A DNA stretch of 64,000 nucleotides from CAYSBE01 sp046309355 (GTDB taxonomy: Bacteria; Bacteroidota; Bacteroidia; UKL13-3). The notes beneath the pieces are model-generated. The model saw only the letters and a program-made list of their open reading frames with translations. It ran no database searches and was not told the origin of the DNA. Below, piece by piece: positions 27,189-35,730 of the stretch. The position numbers and the translations under genes were made by a program. How positions within the stretch are numbered: position 1 is the stretch's first letter; every line of letters begins with the position of its first letter. The DNA is taken from contig JBKCPL010000031.1 of NCBI GenBank assembly GCA_046309355.1, positions 62,001-126,000 of the forward strand, given 5' to 3'.

Positions 27189-29150
27189 TTAATTCAGACG
27201 TTCCAGCCAATTGCCGTCTTCCCTTATCAGTCCTATTAATTCTTGTACTGCAGTTTCCTTATTCACCCCTTTTTTTACCACTTCTTTACCTCTGTACAGG
27301 GTTATTTTACCAGGTCCTGAGCCAACATATCCGTAATCGGCATCGGCCATTTCGCCCGGTCCGTTAACAATACAGCCCATCACAGCTATTTTAATTCCTT
27401 TCAGGTGATCGGTGTGCTTGCGAATAAGTGCGGTGGTTTCCTGTAAATCAAACAATGTACGGCCACAGCTGGGGCAACTGATGTACTCCGTTTTGGTGAT
27501 GCGGGCACGCGCAGCTTGTAATATGCCAAATGCCAGCTCGTTCAAATGTGCGCGTTTCATACTTTCATTGGTCAACAGAATCCCATCTCCGTAACCTTCT
27601 ATAAACAAAGTGCCTGAATCTGTCGCGTGAAACAACATATCTGTTTCTACGTCTTGAATATCAATTGTAGACTGTAGGATTACAGGCATCTGATAGTTCA
27701 GAATTTTGATGCGGGTAAGTGTATTTCTTAAATCCGCTACTCGGTGCTCACTACTGGGCTGAAGTATAAGTACCGAGGTAGGAATACCGGATACTTTTCC
27801 CAAAAAATCGTCCGTACAATCAGTAGTAGACGCCTTAATAAAGTTGAGCGTTTGTGAGAAAACCTTCTCACTCTCCAGTTGCTGTGGAGTATACAATGGA
27901 AAATTATTGACCTTATCGGTTAAATTTTTCCAGACATCTTTATCATAAATTCCTTTAACACCGTTGGGAAGCATGAATGATGTGTTATGACTCCCCCGGT
28001 AAATAAAATCACAACCTAAATCAGTCATGTGCCATTTATCAAGTACAGAATCGTAGATGTGGCCTGCATCGGCAAGCATTTCGGGAGTTAATTGCTGTAG
28101 ACTGCTAAAATCCGCTACTACCCGTGGCACATTACTACCGCCTATAGTATGTACTTCATGAGTCAACCGTTTAGAGTATGTGTAAGGATTCCACGATGCA
28201 AGCAACTGTTCATCCGAAAGCGCATGTGCAATCGGTTTATGTACTGACCGTTGAGTGTACCGGTTAACCAGTTTCTGCGCTACGGGCACTTCGAATTCGG
28301 GGTCCTCGGTTAATGACACCCTAACCGTATCACCAATGCCATCTTCCAGTAATGCACCAATGCCCAATGCTGACTTTATGCGACCGTCATTTCCGTCACC
28401 TGCTTCGGTTACGCCTAAGTGCAACGGATAGTGCATGTCATGTTCATTCATGGTTTGCACCAGTAATCGGTAAGCCTGAACCATAACCTGCGGGTTGCTC
28501 GATTTCATGGAGAGTACAATGTTGTGAAAATTTTCATCGCGGCAAATGCGAAGAAACTCCATCGCACTTTCAACCATTCCATGTGGGGTATCTCCATACC
28601 GGCTCATAATACGGTCGCTTAGTGAACCGTGGTTTGTTCCTATACGCATGGCAGTTCCGTTTTCTTTACATATATGAACCAACGGAGTGAATTTTTCACG
28701 AATACGCTCAAGTTCTTCCGCATATTCAGCATCGGTATACTCAAACAATTCAAATTTTTTCTTGTCTACATAATTGCCCGGATTTATTCTTACTTTTTCT
28801 ACAATTCGGGCGGCAACTTCGGCTGCGTTGGGTGTAAAATGTATATCGGCAACCAATGGAACATGTATGCCTCGCTGCTTCAGTTCGTTTTTTATCTGTT
28901 GAAGATTTTGAGCTTCTTTTATACTGGGAGCTGTGAGCCTTACCAGTTCGCAACCGGCCTCCACCATTCGTATGATTTGAGCAACAGAAGCGGCTGTATC
29001 CATCGTGTCGGTTGTAGTCATAGATTGAACCCTGATGGGGAATTCGCTGCCCATGTACAGGTCACCTATTTTAACTGTATGTGTTTTTCTGCGCGAGTAG
29101 CGGTTTAGCGATTCGCAGTAGGATTTGAGTGTGGCTATTTGCTCATTCAT
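27189..29150 (-). CDS. ispG: 4-hydroxy-3-methylbut-2-enyl-diphosphate synthase (long form)
   Basis: 653 residues, against about 370 for the two-domain E. coli enzyme. The N-terminal TIM barrel (about 20-270) has VQSMTTTDTMDTAASVAQI and HLGVTEAGDGNDGRIKSALG. A large insertion (about 280-540) precedes the C-terminal iron-sulfur domain with CPSCGRTLFDL and AVMGCIVNGPGEMADADYG, supplying the three cluster cysteines. Three-domain IspG is known from plants, Chlamydiae and Bacteroidota. It makes HMBPP in the MEP isoprenoid pathway. It is followed on the same strand, 97 bases on, by the T9SS cargo gene and preceded by an SDR gene. Confidence 0.97.
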   Translation of the reverse strand: MNEQIATLKSYCESLNRYSRRKTHTVKIGDLYMGSEFPIRVQSMTTTDTMDTAASVAQIIRMVEAGCELVRLTAPSIKEAQNLQQIKNELKQRGIHVPLVADIHFTPNAAEVAARIVEKVRINPGNYVDKKKFELFEYTDAEYAEELERIREKFTPLVHICKENGTAMRIGTNHGSLSDRIMSRYGDTPHGMVESAMEFLRICRDENFHNIVLSMKSSNPQVMVQAYRLLVQTMNEHDMHYPLHLGVTEAGDGNDGRIKSALGIGALLEDGIGDTVRVSLTEDPEFEVPVAQKLVNRYTQRSVHKPIAHALSDEQLLASWNPYTYSKRLTHEVHTIGGSNVPRVVADFSSLQQLTPEMLADAGHIYDSVLDKWHMTDLGCDFIYRGSHNTSFMLPNGVKGIYDKDVWKNLTDKVNNFPLYTPQQLESEKVFSQTLNFIKASTTDCTDDFLGKVSGIPTSVLILQPSSEHRVADLRNTLTRIKILNYQMPVILQSTIDIQDVETDMLFHATDSGTLFIEGYGDGILLTNESMKRAHLNELAFGILQAARARITKTEYISCPSCGRTLFDLQETTALIRKHTDHLKGIKIAVMGCIVNGPGEMADADYGYVGSGPGKITLYRGKEVVKKGVNKETAVQELIGLIREDGNWLERLN

Positions 29151-29165
29151 GAATGATATAACAAT

Positions 29166-29879
29166 TTAGATATCGCCTTGTTGCGGCCTTATTAAAATTT
29201 CTTCTACAGCCGTTGATGGCGCCATTTTCCAGCAGTGGTAAATAGTTTCTGCAATATCAGTTGCCGGTATAAACCTCGACTCGGGCAAATTTGCACCCTC
29301 CCACGATGGCGTATACACTGCTCCGGGTAATAGTGCAGTAACTTTTACCGCTGTGTGTTGCAGTTCCATCCTAAGCTGACGGCTGAATCCAAGCAGGGCA
29401 AACTTCGTAATGCTGTATAACCCGCCATTTTCGTATGCACGCAAACTGGCGATAGAACACATATTAAAAATGTGCCCGCGATTGTTTTTTACCATAGCTG
29501 GCAATAAGGCACGCGTGGTATAGTATGCACTATACATATTTGCTGCCATCATTTTTTCCAGTTCACCATCCGCCTCTGTACTTAGTGTGCCCGGTTTGAA
29601 TATACCTGCATTATTAACCAGTATATCTACATGGCCCAGGTGTTTCAAAACCGTTTCGGCAGTCGTTTTTACCTGCTCATTACTTGCCACATCACAGGGT
29701 ATAAACAAGAATTGTTGAGACGGATATTGATGGCTGAATTTCTTTTGCATAGCGGCAAGCAGTTCACCGCTGCGCGCACACCCGGCTACCGAAAACCCTT
29801 TTTCAGCAAAAAACGAAACAATAGCCAAACCTATGCCTTGTGTGCATCCGGTAACAAATATGTTAGGAGATGAATTCAT
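29166..29879 (-). CDS. Short-chain dehydrogenase/reductase
   Basis: 237 residues of the classical SDR family. The cofactor motif is VTGCTQGIGLAIVSFF (TGxxxGIG), the NNAG motif is DILVNNAGIFKPG, and the catalytic triad is Ser in CSIASL with YxxxK as YSITKFALLG. The acidic/basic residue after the second strand (GCARSGELL) suggests NADPH. Substrate unknown. It lies 15 bases upstream of ispG on the same strand and is likely co-transcribed with it. Confidence 0.92.
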   Translation of the reverse strand: MNSSPNIFVTGCTQGIGLAIVSFFAEKGFSVAGCARSGELLAAMQKKFSHQYPSQQFLFIPCDVASNEQVKTTAETVLKHLGHVDILVNNAGIFKPGTLSTEADGELEKMMAANMYSAYYTTRALLPAMVKNNRGHIFNMCSIASLRAYENGGLYSITKFALLGFSRQLRMELQHTAVKVTALLPGAVYTPSWEGANLPESRFIPATDIAETIYHCWKMAPSTAVEEILIRPQQGDI

Positions 29880-29954
29880 ATATATTTTAATGGTGACAAA
29901 ATTAACTCGCAGTAATCATATATTTACACGCTTTTTCCAAGCACGATATTCATC

Positions 29955-30707
29955 ATGACTATTTTACGTTTTTTAGGAGAATATGCCCTGTTTTTAAGAA
30001 GCCTGTTTACACGGCCCGAGCGAGCCGGTGTGTTTTTCAGGCAAACGCTTTTACAAATGGACTCCATAGGCATAGGTTCATTCGGTATCATTTCGCTCAT
30101 TTCTCTTTTTGTTGGCGCTGTTTCTACTATTCAAATCTCGTATCAGCTGGTTTCCAGCTTAGTTCCCGATTATATCTTAGGCCGTATTGTTCGCGATTCC
30201 AACATTCTTGAATTTTCGCCTACAGTTACGTGCTTGGTGTTAGCCGGCAAAGTTGGTTCGAGCATAGCTTCAGAAATTGGCACGATGAAAGTTACCGAGC
30301 AGGTAGATGCGCTGGAGATTATGGGTATCAACTCACGAAATTATCTGGTGTTGCCCAAAATCACTGCAGGGGTTCTTACTATTCCTCTGTTGGTTGTTTA
30401 TTCGATGGTTCTTTCACTGGCCGGAGGAGCCATTTCATCCCTATTCTCCGATGTGGTGGGATTGGATCCCTTTATCAAAGGGCTACGTACCGATTTTACT
30501 CCGTTCTCGGTTACGTTTGCCATGATTAAATCATTCACGTTTGCATTCATCATTACCAGTGTTTCGGCTTTTCACGGGTATCAAACCGAAGGCGGAGCGC
30601 TGGAAGTTGGGCAATCAAGCACAAGGGCTGTTGTGTATAGCTGTATTGGTATTATTTTATTCGACTATATCTGGTCCGATTTACTGCTGGGAACCAAACG
30701 CATATGA
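29955..30707 (+). CDS. mlaE: MlaE family ABC permease
   Basis: 250 residues with the MlaE/DUF140 layout: an N-terminal amphipathic segment with FFRQTLLQMDSIGIGSFGIISLISLFVGA and about five helices, including the conserved EIGTMKVTEQVDALEIMGINS segment that contacts the ATPase. MlaE is the inner-membrane channel of phospholipid transporters that keep outer-membrane asymmetry. The stop overlaps the start of the ATPase gene by 4 bases. The MlaD (MCE) gene that usually follows is not here. Confidence 0.93.
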   Translation: MTILRFLGEYALFLRSLFTRPERAGVFFRQTLLQMDSIGIGSFGIISLISLFVGAVSTIQISYQLVSSLVPDYILGRIVRDSNILEFSPTVTCLVLAGKVGSSIASEIGTMKVTEQVDALEIMGINSRNYLVLPKITAGVLTIPLLVVYSMVLSLAGGAISSLFSDVVGLDPFIKGLRTDFTPFSVTFAMIKSFTFAFIITSVSAFHGYQTEGGALEVGQSSTRAVVYSCIGIILFDYIWSDLLLGTKRI

Positions 30708-31432
30708 TAGAGGTAAAACACGTAAATAAAGGTTTTGGAGGTAAGCAGGTACTGTCCGACATTTCTGCTGTATTTTATCCGGGCAAGTGCAACTTTGTTA
30801 TCGGGGCAAGCGGTTCGGGCAAAAGTGTACTCATGAAAAGCATGGTGGGATTGCTATCGGTAGATGAGGGACATATAAACTACAACGGCATTGATTTTCT
30901 GCACATCAGTTATGAAGAAAAGCAGCAACTGCGTAAGCAAATAGGTATGTTGTTTCAGGGTTCAGCACTTTTCGATTCATTGACTGTAGAAGAAAATGTA
31001 GCTTTCCCGCTGCGCATGCTTACACGGCAAAAGCCAACCGAAATAAAAGAACGGGTAAACTTTTGCCTTTCGCGTGTTGACCTGAACAATGTGAATCACC
31101 TCTACCCTTCGTCATTGAGTGGTGGCATGAAAAAACGTGTAGGTATAGCACGTGCCATAGCCCTTAACCCGAAATATCTGTTTTGCGATGAGCCTAACTC
31201 GGGCCTTGATCCTATTACATCACGTAAAATTGATTATCTAATTCAAGAAATCACGCAGGAGTACAATATCACTACCATTATAAATACCCACGACATGAAA
31301 AGTCTCTTTGAAATGGGCGATAACATCGTGTTTATATACAAAGGAAAAAAATTGTGGGAAGGACATAAAAACGATATTCGTAAAACCGATAAAACAGAAC
31401 TCTTGGAATTTTTAAAAGCATCCGAATTTTAA
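30704..31432 (+). CDS. mlaF: MlaF-type ABC ATP-binding protein
   Basis: 242 residues. Walker A is GASGSGKSV, the signature is SLSGGMKKRVGIARAIA (the GGMxxR variant typical of MlaF), Walker B is YLFCDEPNSGLDP, and the switch His is in NTHDMKSL. In the D-loop DEPNSGLDP has Asn instead of the common Thr/Phe. It energises the MlaE permease encoded upstream. The following cytochrome-type lipoprotein gene starts 7 bases later, so the Mla genes and the redox cluster may share a transcript. Confidence 0.93.
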   Translation: MIEVKHVNKGFGGKQVLSDISAVFYPGKCNFVIGASGSGKSVLMKSMVGLLSVDEGHINYNGIDFLHISYEEKQQLRKQIGMLFQGSALFDSLTVEENVAFPLRMLTRQKPTEIKERVNFCLSRVDLNNVNHLYPSSLSGGMKKRVGIARAIALNPKYLFCDEPNSGLDPITSRKIDYLIQEITQEYNITTIINTHDMKSLFEMGDNIVFIYKGKKLWEGHKNDIRKTDKTELLEFLKASEF

Positions 31433-31438
31433 GTATAT

Positions 31439-32125
31439 ATGAAAAAATCAATTCTATATATCCTGATGGCTGGGCTGCTCACTTTAGTAATGGCTGAAGC
31501 CTGCAAACACGATCCGGTAGAACCTATAACACAACCAACCACTACATCAGGAACTACCACCGGCAACCCCATACCATCAGATAGTGTATGTTTCAATACA
31601 CAGATACTGCCCTTTTTTATTTCAACCTGTGGAAGCAGCGGCTGCCACAGTGCTACCAATCCTCAAAAAGGATTTAACCTGACCACCTATACAGGTATTA
31701 TGCAAGGTATTGTTCCAAATAAACCCGCTGAAGGCAAAATAATGAAAGAGATTATTGACGGTGAAATGCCACCGGCCGGACCATTAACAGCAACTCAAAA
31801 AGCGCTGCTTGAAAAATGGATTAGCGAGGGAGCTACACAGCGCAATTGCATCAATACATGCGATACGAATAATGTAACATATACCAATCAGGTAGCACCG
31901 GTTATTCAAACATATTGTGTAGGGTGCCACAACGGTTCATCAGGAAGCGGTGGAGTAAATTTAAACAGCTATACAGCCGTAAAAAATGAAACCCTAAATG
32001 GAAAACTTATATGTACTATCCTACAAACGGGTGGTTGCTCTCCCATGCCGAAATCCGGACCAAAACTAAGTTTGTGTGATATTCGTAAATTTGAATTATG
32101 GAGGACTGCGAACTGCCCTCAATAA
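31439..32125 (+). CDS. Lipoprotein with two c-type haem motifs
   Basis: 228 residues with a lipobox (TLVMAEAC, Cys22). Two tandem cytochrome-like units are visible. The first has CGSSGCHSA, a CX4CH motif, followed by KGFNLTTYTGIMQGI and GEMPPAGP with a candidate Met ligand. The second has YCVGCHNG (CXXCH) and NLNSYTAVKN with CSPMPKSGP. This resembles the planctomycete-type cytochrome c domains that occur in Bacteroidota outer-membrane lipoproteins. Probable electron carrier. First gene of a five-gene run on the plus strand. Confidence 0.75.
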   Translation: MKKSILYILMAGLLTLVMAEACKHDPVEPITQPTTTSGTTTGNPIPSDSVCFNTQILPFFISTCGSSGCHSATNPQKGFNLTTYTGIMQGIVPNKPAEGKIMKEIIDGEMPPAGPLTATQKALLEKWISEGATQRNCINTCDTNNVTYTNQVAPVIQTYCVGCHNGSSGSGGVNLNSYTAVKNETLNGKLICTILQTGGCSPMPKSGPKLSLCDIRKFELWRTANCPQ

Positions 32126-32137
32126 ATGCACTAGTAC

Positions 32138-32590
32138 ATGAAAATATCCGCTGTTTCTTTTTTCCTATTCCTTTTCATCGCATCGTGCTCGCATTACGAT
32201 GAAATTATGAGAAATGGTAAAGAAAGTACTTATAGCGGCAAAAGCCATAATGCAGGGGAGAATTGCATGACATGCCACAACAGCGGCAGTGACCTAAGTG
32301 AGGCGGTCAGAGAAGGAGGCTGGTGGTATGTAGCAGGTACTGTAAAAGGTGACTACGGAAAAGATATAGAATTATGGACTGGACCAAACCGAACGGGTGA
32401 GTTAGTATATTCGCTGCAAATAGATCGTTCGGGTAATTTTTACAGTGCAAAAATTATCCCGGTTAACAAAGGAGTATACCCAACACTGATTAAAAAGGAT
32501 GGAACTACCAAACACATGAGCACAATTACGGTAATAGGTGCGTGTACTAGTTGCCACGGGGAAACTACCGATGCTATTGATTCCAATTAA
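32138..32590 (+). CDS. Lipoprotein with two CXXCH motifs
   Basis: 150 residues, lipobox LFIASC (Cys17). CMTCHNSG near residue 46 and CTSCHG near residue 138 flank a beta-rich middle with YVAGTVKGDYGKDIELWTG. Two haem-binding motifs at the ends of an otherwise carboxypeptidase-regulatory-like or cytochrome-type fold suggest a dihaem periplasmic protein. It lies 12 bases after the preceding lipoprotein and 7 bases before the next. Confidence 0.7.
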   Translation: MKISAVSFFLFLFIASCSHYDEIMRNGKESTYSGKSHNAGENCMTCHNSGSDLSEAVREGGWWYVAGTVKGDYGKDIELWTGPNRTGELVYSLQIDRSGNFYSAKIIPVNKGVYPTLIKKDGTTKHMSTITVIGACTSCHGETTDAIDSN

Positions 32591-32597
32591 TTAACCC

Positions 32598-32942
32598 ATG
32601 AAAACGAAAATAATTACCATCATCGGACTTTTGACCATTGCTTGTATGTCGGCCTGTTATTACGATAAAGAAGAGGAACTCTATCCGGCAGCTGCTGTTA
32701 CAGATTTTAAATGGTCAACAACCATTAAGCCAATTATTGATGTAAACTGTGCTACTCCGTATTGCCACAGTGCAAGTGCAGTATCACCGGACCTTACCAC
32801 GTACGAGAAAGTTTTTAGCAACAGAGACCGAGTAAAAGCCAGAGCAGTTACGGAAGGTACTATGCCTAAATCAGGGCCTCTTAATACAAGCCAGCGAAAC
32901 GCCCTTGCCAAATGGATTGAAGCCGGAGCACCCAATAATTAA
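32598..32942 (+). CDS. Small cytochrome-like lipoprotein with CX4CH motif
   Basis: 114 residues, lipobox CMSAC (Cys19). A single unit like the first half of the 228-residue protein: DVNCATPYCHSASA (CX4CH), LTTYEKVFSNRD, and a later GTMPKSGPLNTSQRNALAKWIEAGAP with a Met that could be the distal ligand. The shared PxSGP and LxKWIxxGAP features show the two are paralogues. Probable monohaem outer-membrane or periplasmic lipoprotein. Confidence 0.7.
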   Translation: MKTKIITIIGLLTIACMSACYYDKEEELYPAAAVTDFKWSTTIKPIIDVNCATPYCHSASAVSPDLTTYEKVFSNRDRVKARAVTEGTMPKSGPLNTSQRNALAKWIEAGAPNN

Positions 32943-32951
32943 ACCTAACGG

Positions 32952-33863
32952 ATGAAAAAAGTAATTTACCTTTTACTCCTTTTGCTTGCGAATGGTATAG
33001 CCTATGCACAGGATGATTTACTGAATATGTTGAATGATGAACCAGCGAAAGCTAAACCGGTATTCGCCTCGTTTAAATCAACACGCATCATTAATTTACA
33101 CAGCAACGAAACCATGCGTGCCAAGCACCTCGATTTTCGTATACAACACCGTTTCGGAAACATTGGACTGGATGCCGCTAATAATTATGGATTCTACAAC
33201 ATGTTTGGTGTGGATGGAGCACGCATCCGACTTGGACTCGAATATGGTATAACAAATGACCTGATGGTAGGTATTGGGCGCAGCAGTGAAGGAAAAACTT
33301 ATGATGGATTTGTTAAATATAAAATCCTTAAACAATCCAGAGGCAAGAAAGCCGTTCCATTTAGCCTTAACTATTTTGGAAACATAGCCGTTGTAACACA
33401 GGAGTGGGCAGATAAATCGCGTAATAACTTTGAGTCATCCCGATTGTCGTTTGTAAATCAACTTATACTGGTGAATAAACTTAACGAACACATTTCCGTT
33501 TGCTTAAGTCCTACAGTGGTTCACTATAATTTGGTTCAAACCAAAAATCAACCGAACGATATTTATGCACTGGGCATCGGTACAAGTATTAAAATAAGCC
33601 GGAGTACTCGTTTTAACCTAGAATATATTCCACGATTGAATGGACGAAATGAGCCCAAAGACATATCCGGTAATAGCCTGTACTACGATGCTTTTGCCAT
33701 TGGATTTGATATTGAAACCGGTGGCCACGTATTTCAACTTCATTTCACCAATGCATCGGGTATGATTGAGCAACAATTCATTGCACAAAATACAGGGCAA
33801 TTTAATTTTAGTCAAATTCGATTAGGATTTAATATTTCCAGAACTTTTTCGTTTGAACACTAA
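32952..33863 (+). CDS. Outer-membrane beta-barrel, DUF5777-like
   Basis: 303 residues with a signal peptide ending AYAQ. The sequence alternates hydrophobic strands with short turns and includes FKSTRIINLHSNETM and LDFRIQHRFGNIG near the N-terminus and LRLGLEYGITNDLMVGIGRSSEGKTYDGF-like strands, a pattern I associate with the DUF5777 barrel family. It lies between the haem lipoproteins and YceI and may be an outer-membrane partner for them. Confidence 0.7.
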   Translation: MKKVIYLLLLLLANGIAYAQDDLLNMLNDEPAKAKPVFASFKSTRIINLHSNETMRAKHLDFRIQHRFGNIGLDAANNYGFYNMFGVDGARIRLGLEYGITNDLMVGIGRSSEGKTYDGFVKYKILKQSRGKKAVPFSLNYFGNIAVVTQEWADKSRNNFESSRLSFVNQLILVNKLNEHISVCLSPTVVHYNLVQTKNQPNDIYALGIGTSIKISRSTRFNLEYIPRLNGRNEPKDISGNSLYYDAFAIGFDIETGGHVFQLHFTNASGMIEQQFIAQNTGQFNFSQIRLGFNISRTFSFEH

Positions 33864-33877
33864 ACCCCATCAATAAC

Positions 33878-34420
33878 ATGAATAAAGTAATCCTCTCATT
33901 CGTTGCCTTGGCAACAAGCTTTTCGGCAAATGCACAGCTATTCTCTACACAGTCGGGTGAAATAGGTTTCTTTTCAAAGACACCGGTAGAAGATATCGAG
34001 GCTAAATCAAAGCATGTGCTTGCTGTATTACATACTGAAAAATTAACTGTAGCATTTAAAGTAGACAATACCGGTTTTGAGTTTCCCAATAAATTGATGC
34101 AGGAGCACTTCAACGAGAAATACATGGAAAGTGAAACATACCCTAACAGCAGTTTCACAGGTAAAATAAATGAACAGATTGATTTAACCAAGGAAGGTGA
34201 ATATGATGTAACGGTGAGTGGCAAACTGCTTATTCATGGAGTAGAGCAGGAACGTACAATACCGGGCAAAGTCATTGTTAAACCGGGTGAACTTGTATTG
34301 CAATCGGACTTTAAGGTGAAAGTGGTCGACCACAAAATAGCCATACCAAAACTCGTTGTAGCAAAAATAGCAGAAGAAATCAGCGTAAAGGTGAATGCTG
34401 CATTACAACCCAAAAAGTAA
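33878..34420 (+). CDS. YceI family lipocalin-like protein
   Basis: 180 residues with a signal peptide (about 1-20). YceI features include GEIGFFSKTPVEDIEAKSK, FPNKLMQEHFNEKYMESETYPNSSFTGKI and a later YDVTVSGKLLIHGVEQERTI. YceI proteins form an extended lipocalin-like barrel that binds polyprenoid or other amphiphilic molecules; in several systems they sit beside cytochromes. It ends the operon two bases before the convergent ZIP gene stop. Confidence 0.88.
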   Translation: MNKVILSFVALATSFSANAQLFSTQSGEIGFFSKTPVEDIEAKSKHVLAVLHTEKLTVAFKVDNTGFEFPNKLMQEHFNEKYMESETYPNSSFTGKINEQIDLTKEGEYDVTVSGKLLIHGVEQERTIPGKVIVKPGELVLQSDFKVKVVDHKIAIPKLVVAKIAEEISVKVNAALQPKK

Positions 34421-34422
34421 TT

Positions 34423-35151
34423 TCAAAACGTCAGACTAACAGCAGCTGCAAGCATTACACCTAGAAGGATAGCTATTACTTTGCCCGTAGTGAATTTGTG
34501 GTTTTCACTGTTCTCGAATAAAATAGTGGTAGCGATATGTAAAAATGTACCCACTACAAAGGCCATCACATACTCGAGTATGTGCGTGCTGAGAAAGCCG
34601 GTCAATTTTTGGCTGCTAAGCACGCCCAGCATAGACATACAGGCATAAATGGCTACAAAAAATAAAATACGTGATCTGTTAAAAGAATGAGCTTTTAGTA
34701 TACTCACCATAGCAAATGCAGCCGGAAATTCATGCAGCACAATACCAAATAAAAAAGACAGCTTACCTGTATCATTCAACAAAAAATCACTACCAAGAGG
34801 TAAGCCTTCCATGAAACTATGCAAACACAGGCTTATTAAAATTTCGTAGGGAACGAAGGATGATATTTTTGCATGCTTGTGAATATGAAGATGGCCATGT
34901 TCAACTCCGCGAGAGAAACGCTCAATAAACAACTGAAAAAAGAATCCGGCCAGCAAAAGTATACCCGACCACACATTCATTTCCGTATACAAATGCGGTA
35001 TAAAATGAAAAAGCACTACCGAAAGCAGGTAGGCACCGCCAAAAGCCAGTACCAAACGAAAATTGTTCAGCTTTTGAACCTTGCTGTAATAAGCAATTAA
35101 TCCACCAGCAAGCGGAAAACCAATTAACAGCAGGTAGTAATACGGTTTCAT
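34423..35151 (-). CDS. ZIP family metal transporter
   Basis: 242 residues with about eight hydrophobic helices. The helix 4-5 region has SLCLHSFMEGLPLGSD and LFGIVLHEFPAAFAM, the HxxxEG and HExPxx metal-binding motifs of ZIP transporters. A His-rich cytoplasmic loop (VEHGHLHIHKHAK) lies between helices 3 and 4. It probably imports Zn(II), Fe(II) or Mn(II). It is followed after three bases by the PAP2 gene upstream on the same strand, so the three minus-strand genes here form an operon. Confidence 0.92.
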   Translation of the reverse strand: MKPYYYLLLIGFPLAGGLIAYYSKVQKLNNFRLVLAFGGAYLLSVVLFHFIPHLYTEMNVWSGILLLAGFFFQLFIERFSRGVEHGHLHIHKHAKISSFVPYEILISLCLHSFMEGLPLGSDFLLNDTGKLSFLFGIVLHEFPAAFAMVSILKAHSFNRSRILFFVAIYACMSMLGVLSSQKLTGFLSTHILEYVMAFVVGTFLHIATTILFENSENHKFTTGKVIAILLGVMLAAAVSLTF

Positions 35152-35154
35152 TTT

Positions 35155-35730
35155 CTAGTTGTTCGGTTGAAGTAAATCAGGTAATAAACGAATGATTAAT
35201 TTCACAAACACGTATGCGAGCATACTACCCAGAATTCCACCCGAAATTACATCGGCCGGATAATGCACGCCCACATATACCTGCGAAAAAGCTATGCATG
35301 CCGCCCACATAAGCAAAGCCATGCGCAGCCAGCTAATATTTTTGAGCATAGCAGAAAGAAATACTGCCAACGCAAAATGATTGGAGGCATGTGCCGAAAC
35401 AAAGCTGTACCCTTTCCCACAATTAACCAGCAAGCGCACCTGATTCTTAAACAATTCATCGTTGCATGGCCTCAATCGCTGCACGGCATTTTTTATCAGG
35501 TTGGCACTCACCTGATCAGATAGTAAAATAAGCAAAGCCGTGGCTGCAATCACATACAGTGCCCTGAAATTGTATTGCCTGTATAACAAGTACGCGAATA
35601 CGGCATACAGAAGATACCAGTTTTTTTGATTTCTAAAAAAAGGGCACAGCATATCCAGTACCGGATTGGCCAGCACACTATTGATAAACACAAAAAGTTG
35701 TTTGTCGATATGTAGAATGAATTCGGTCAA
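35155..35730 (-). CDS. PAP2-family membrane phosphatase with altered motifs
   Basis: 191 residues, about five helices. Motif 1 is KNAVQRLRP (KX6RP), motif 2 is SAHASNH where the usual form is PSGH, and motif 3 is SQVYVGVHYPAD where the first Arg of SRX5HX3D is Gln. Such SxHAxNH variants are frequent in Bacteroidota. A role in undecaprenyl or lipid phosphate dephosphorylation is likely. The start is a TTG whose TTGA overlaps the stop of the methyltransferase gene, indicating translational coupling; no ATG is available near it. Confidence 0.85.
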   Translation of the reverse strand: MTEFILHIDKQLFVFINSVLANPVLDMLCPFFRNQKNWYLLYAVFAYLLYRQYNFRALYVIAATALLILLSDQVSANLIKNAVQRLRPCNDELFKNQVRLLVNCGKGYSFVSAHASNHFALAVFLSAMLKNISWLRMALLMWAACIAFSQVYVGVHYPADVISGGILGSMLAYVFVKLIIRLLPDLLQPNN

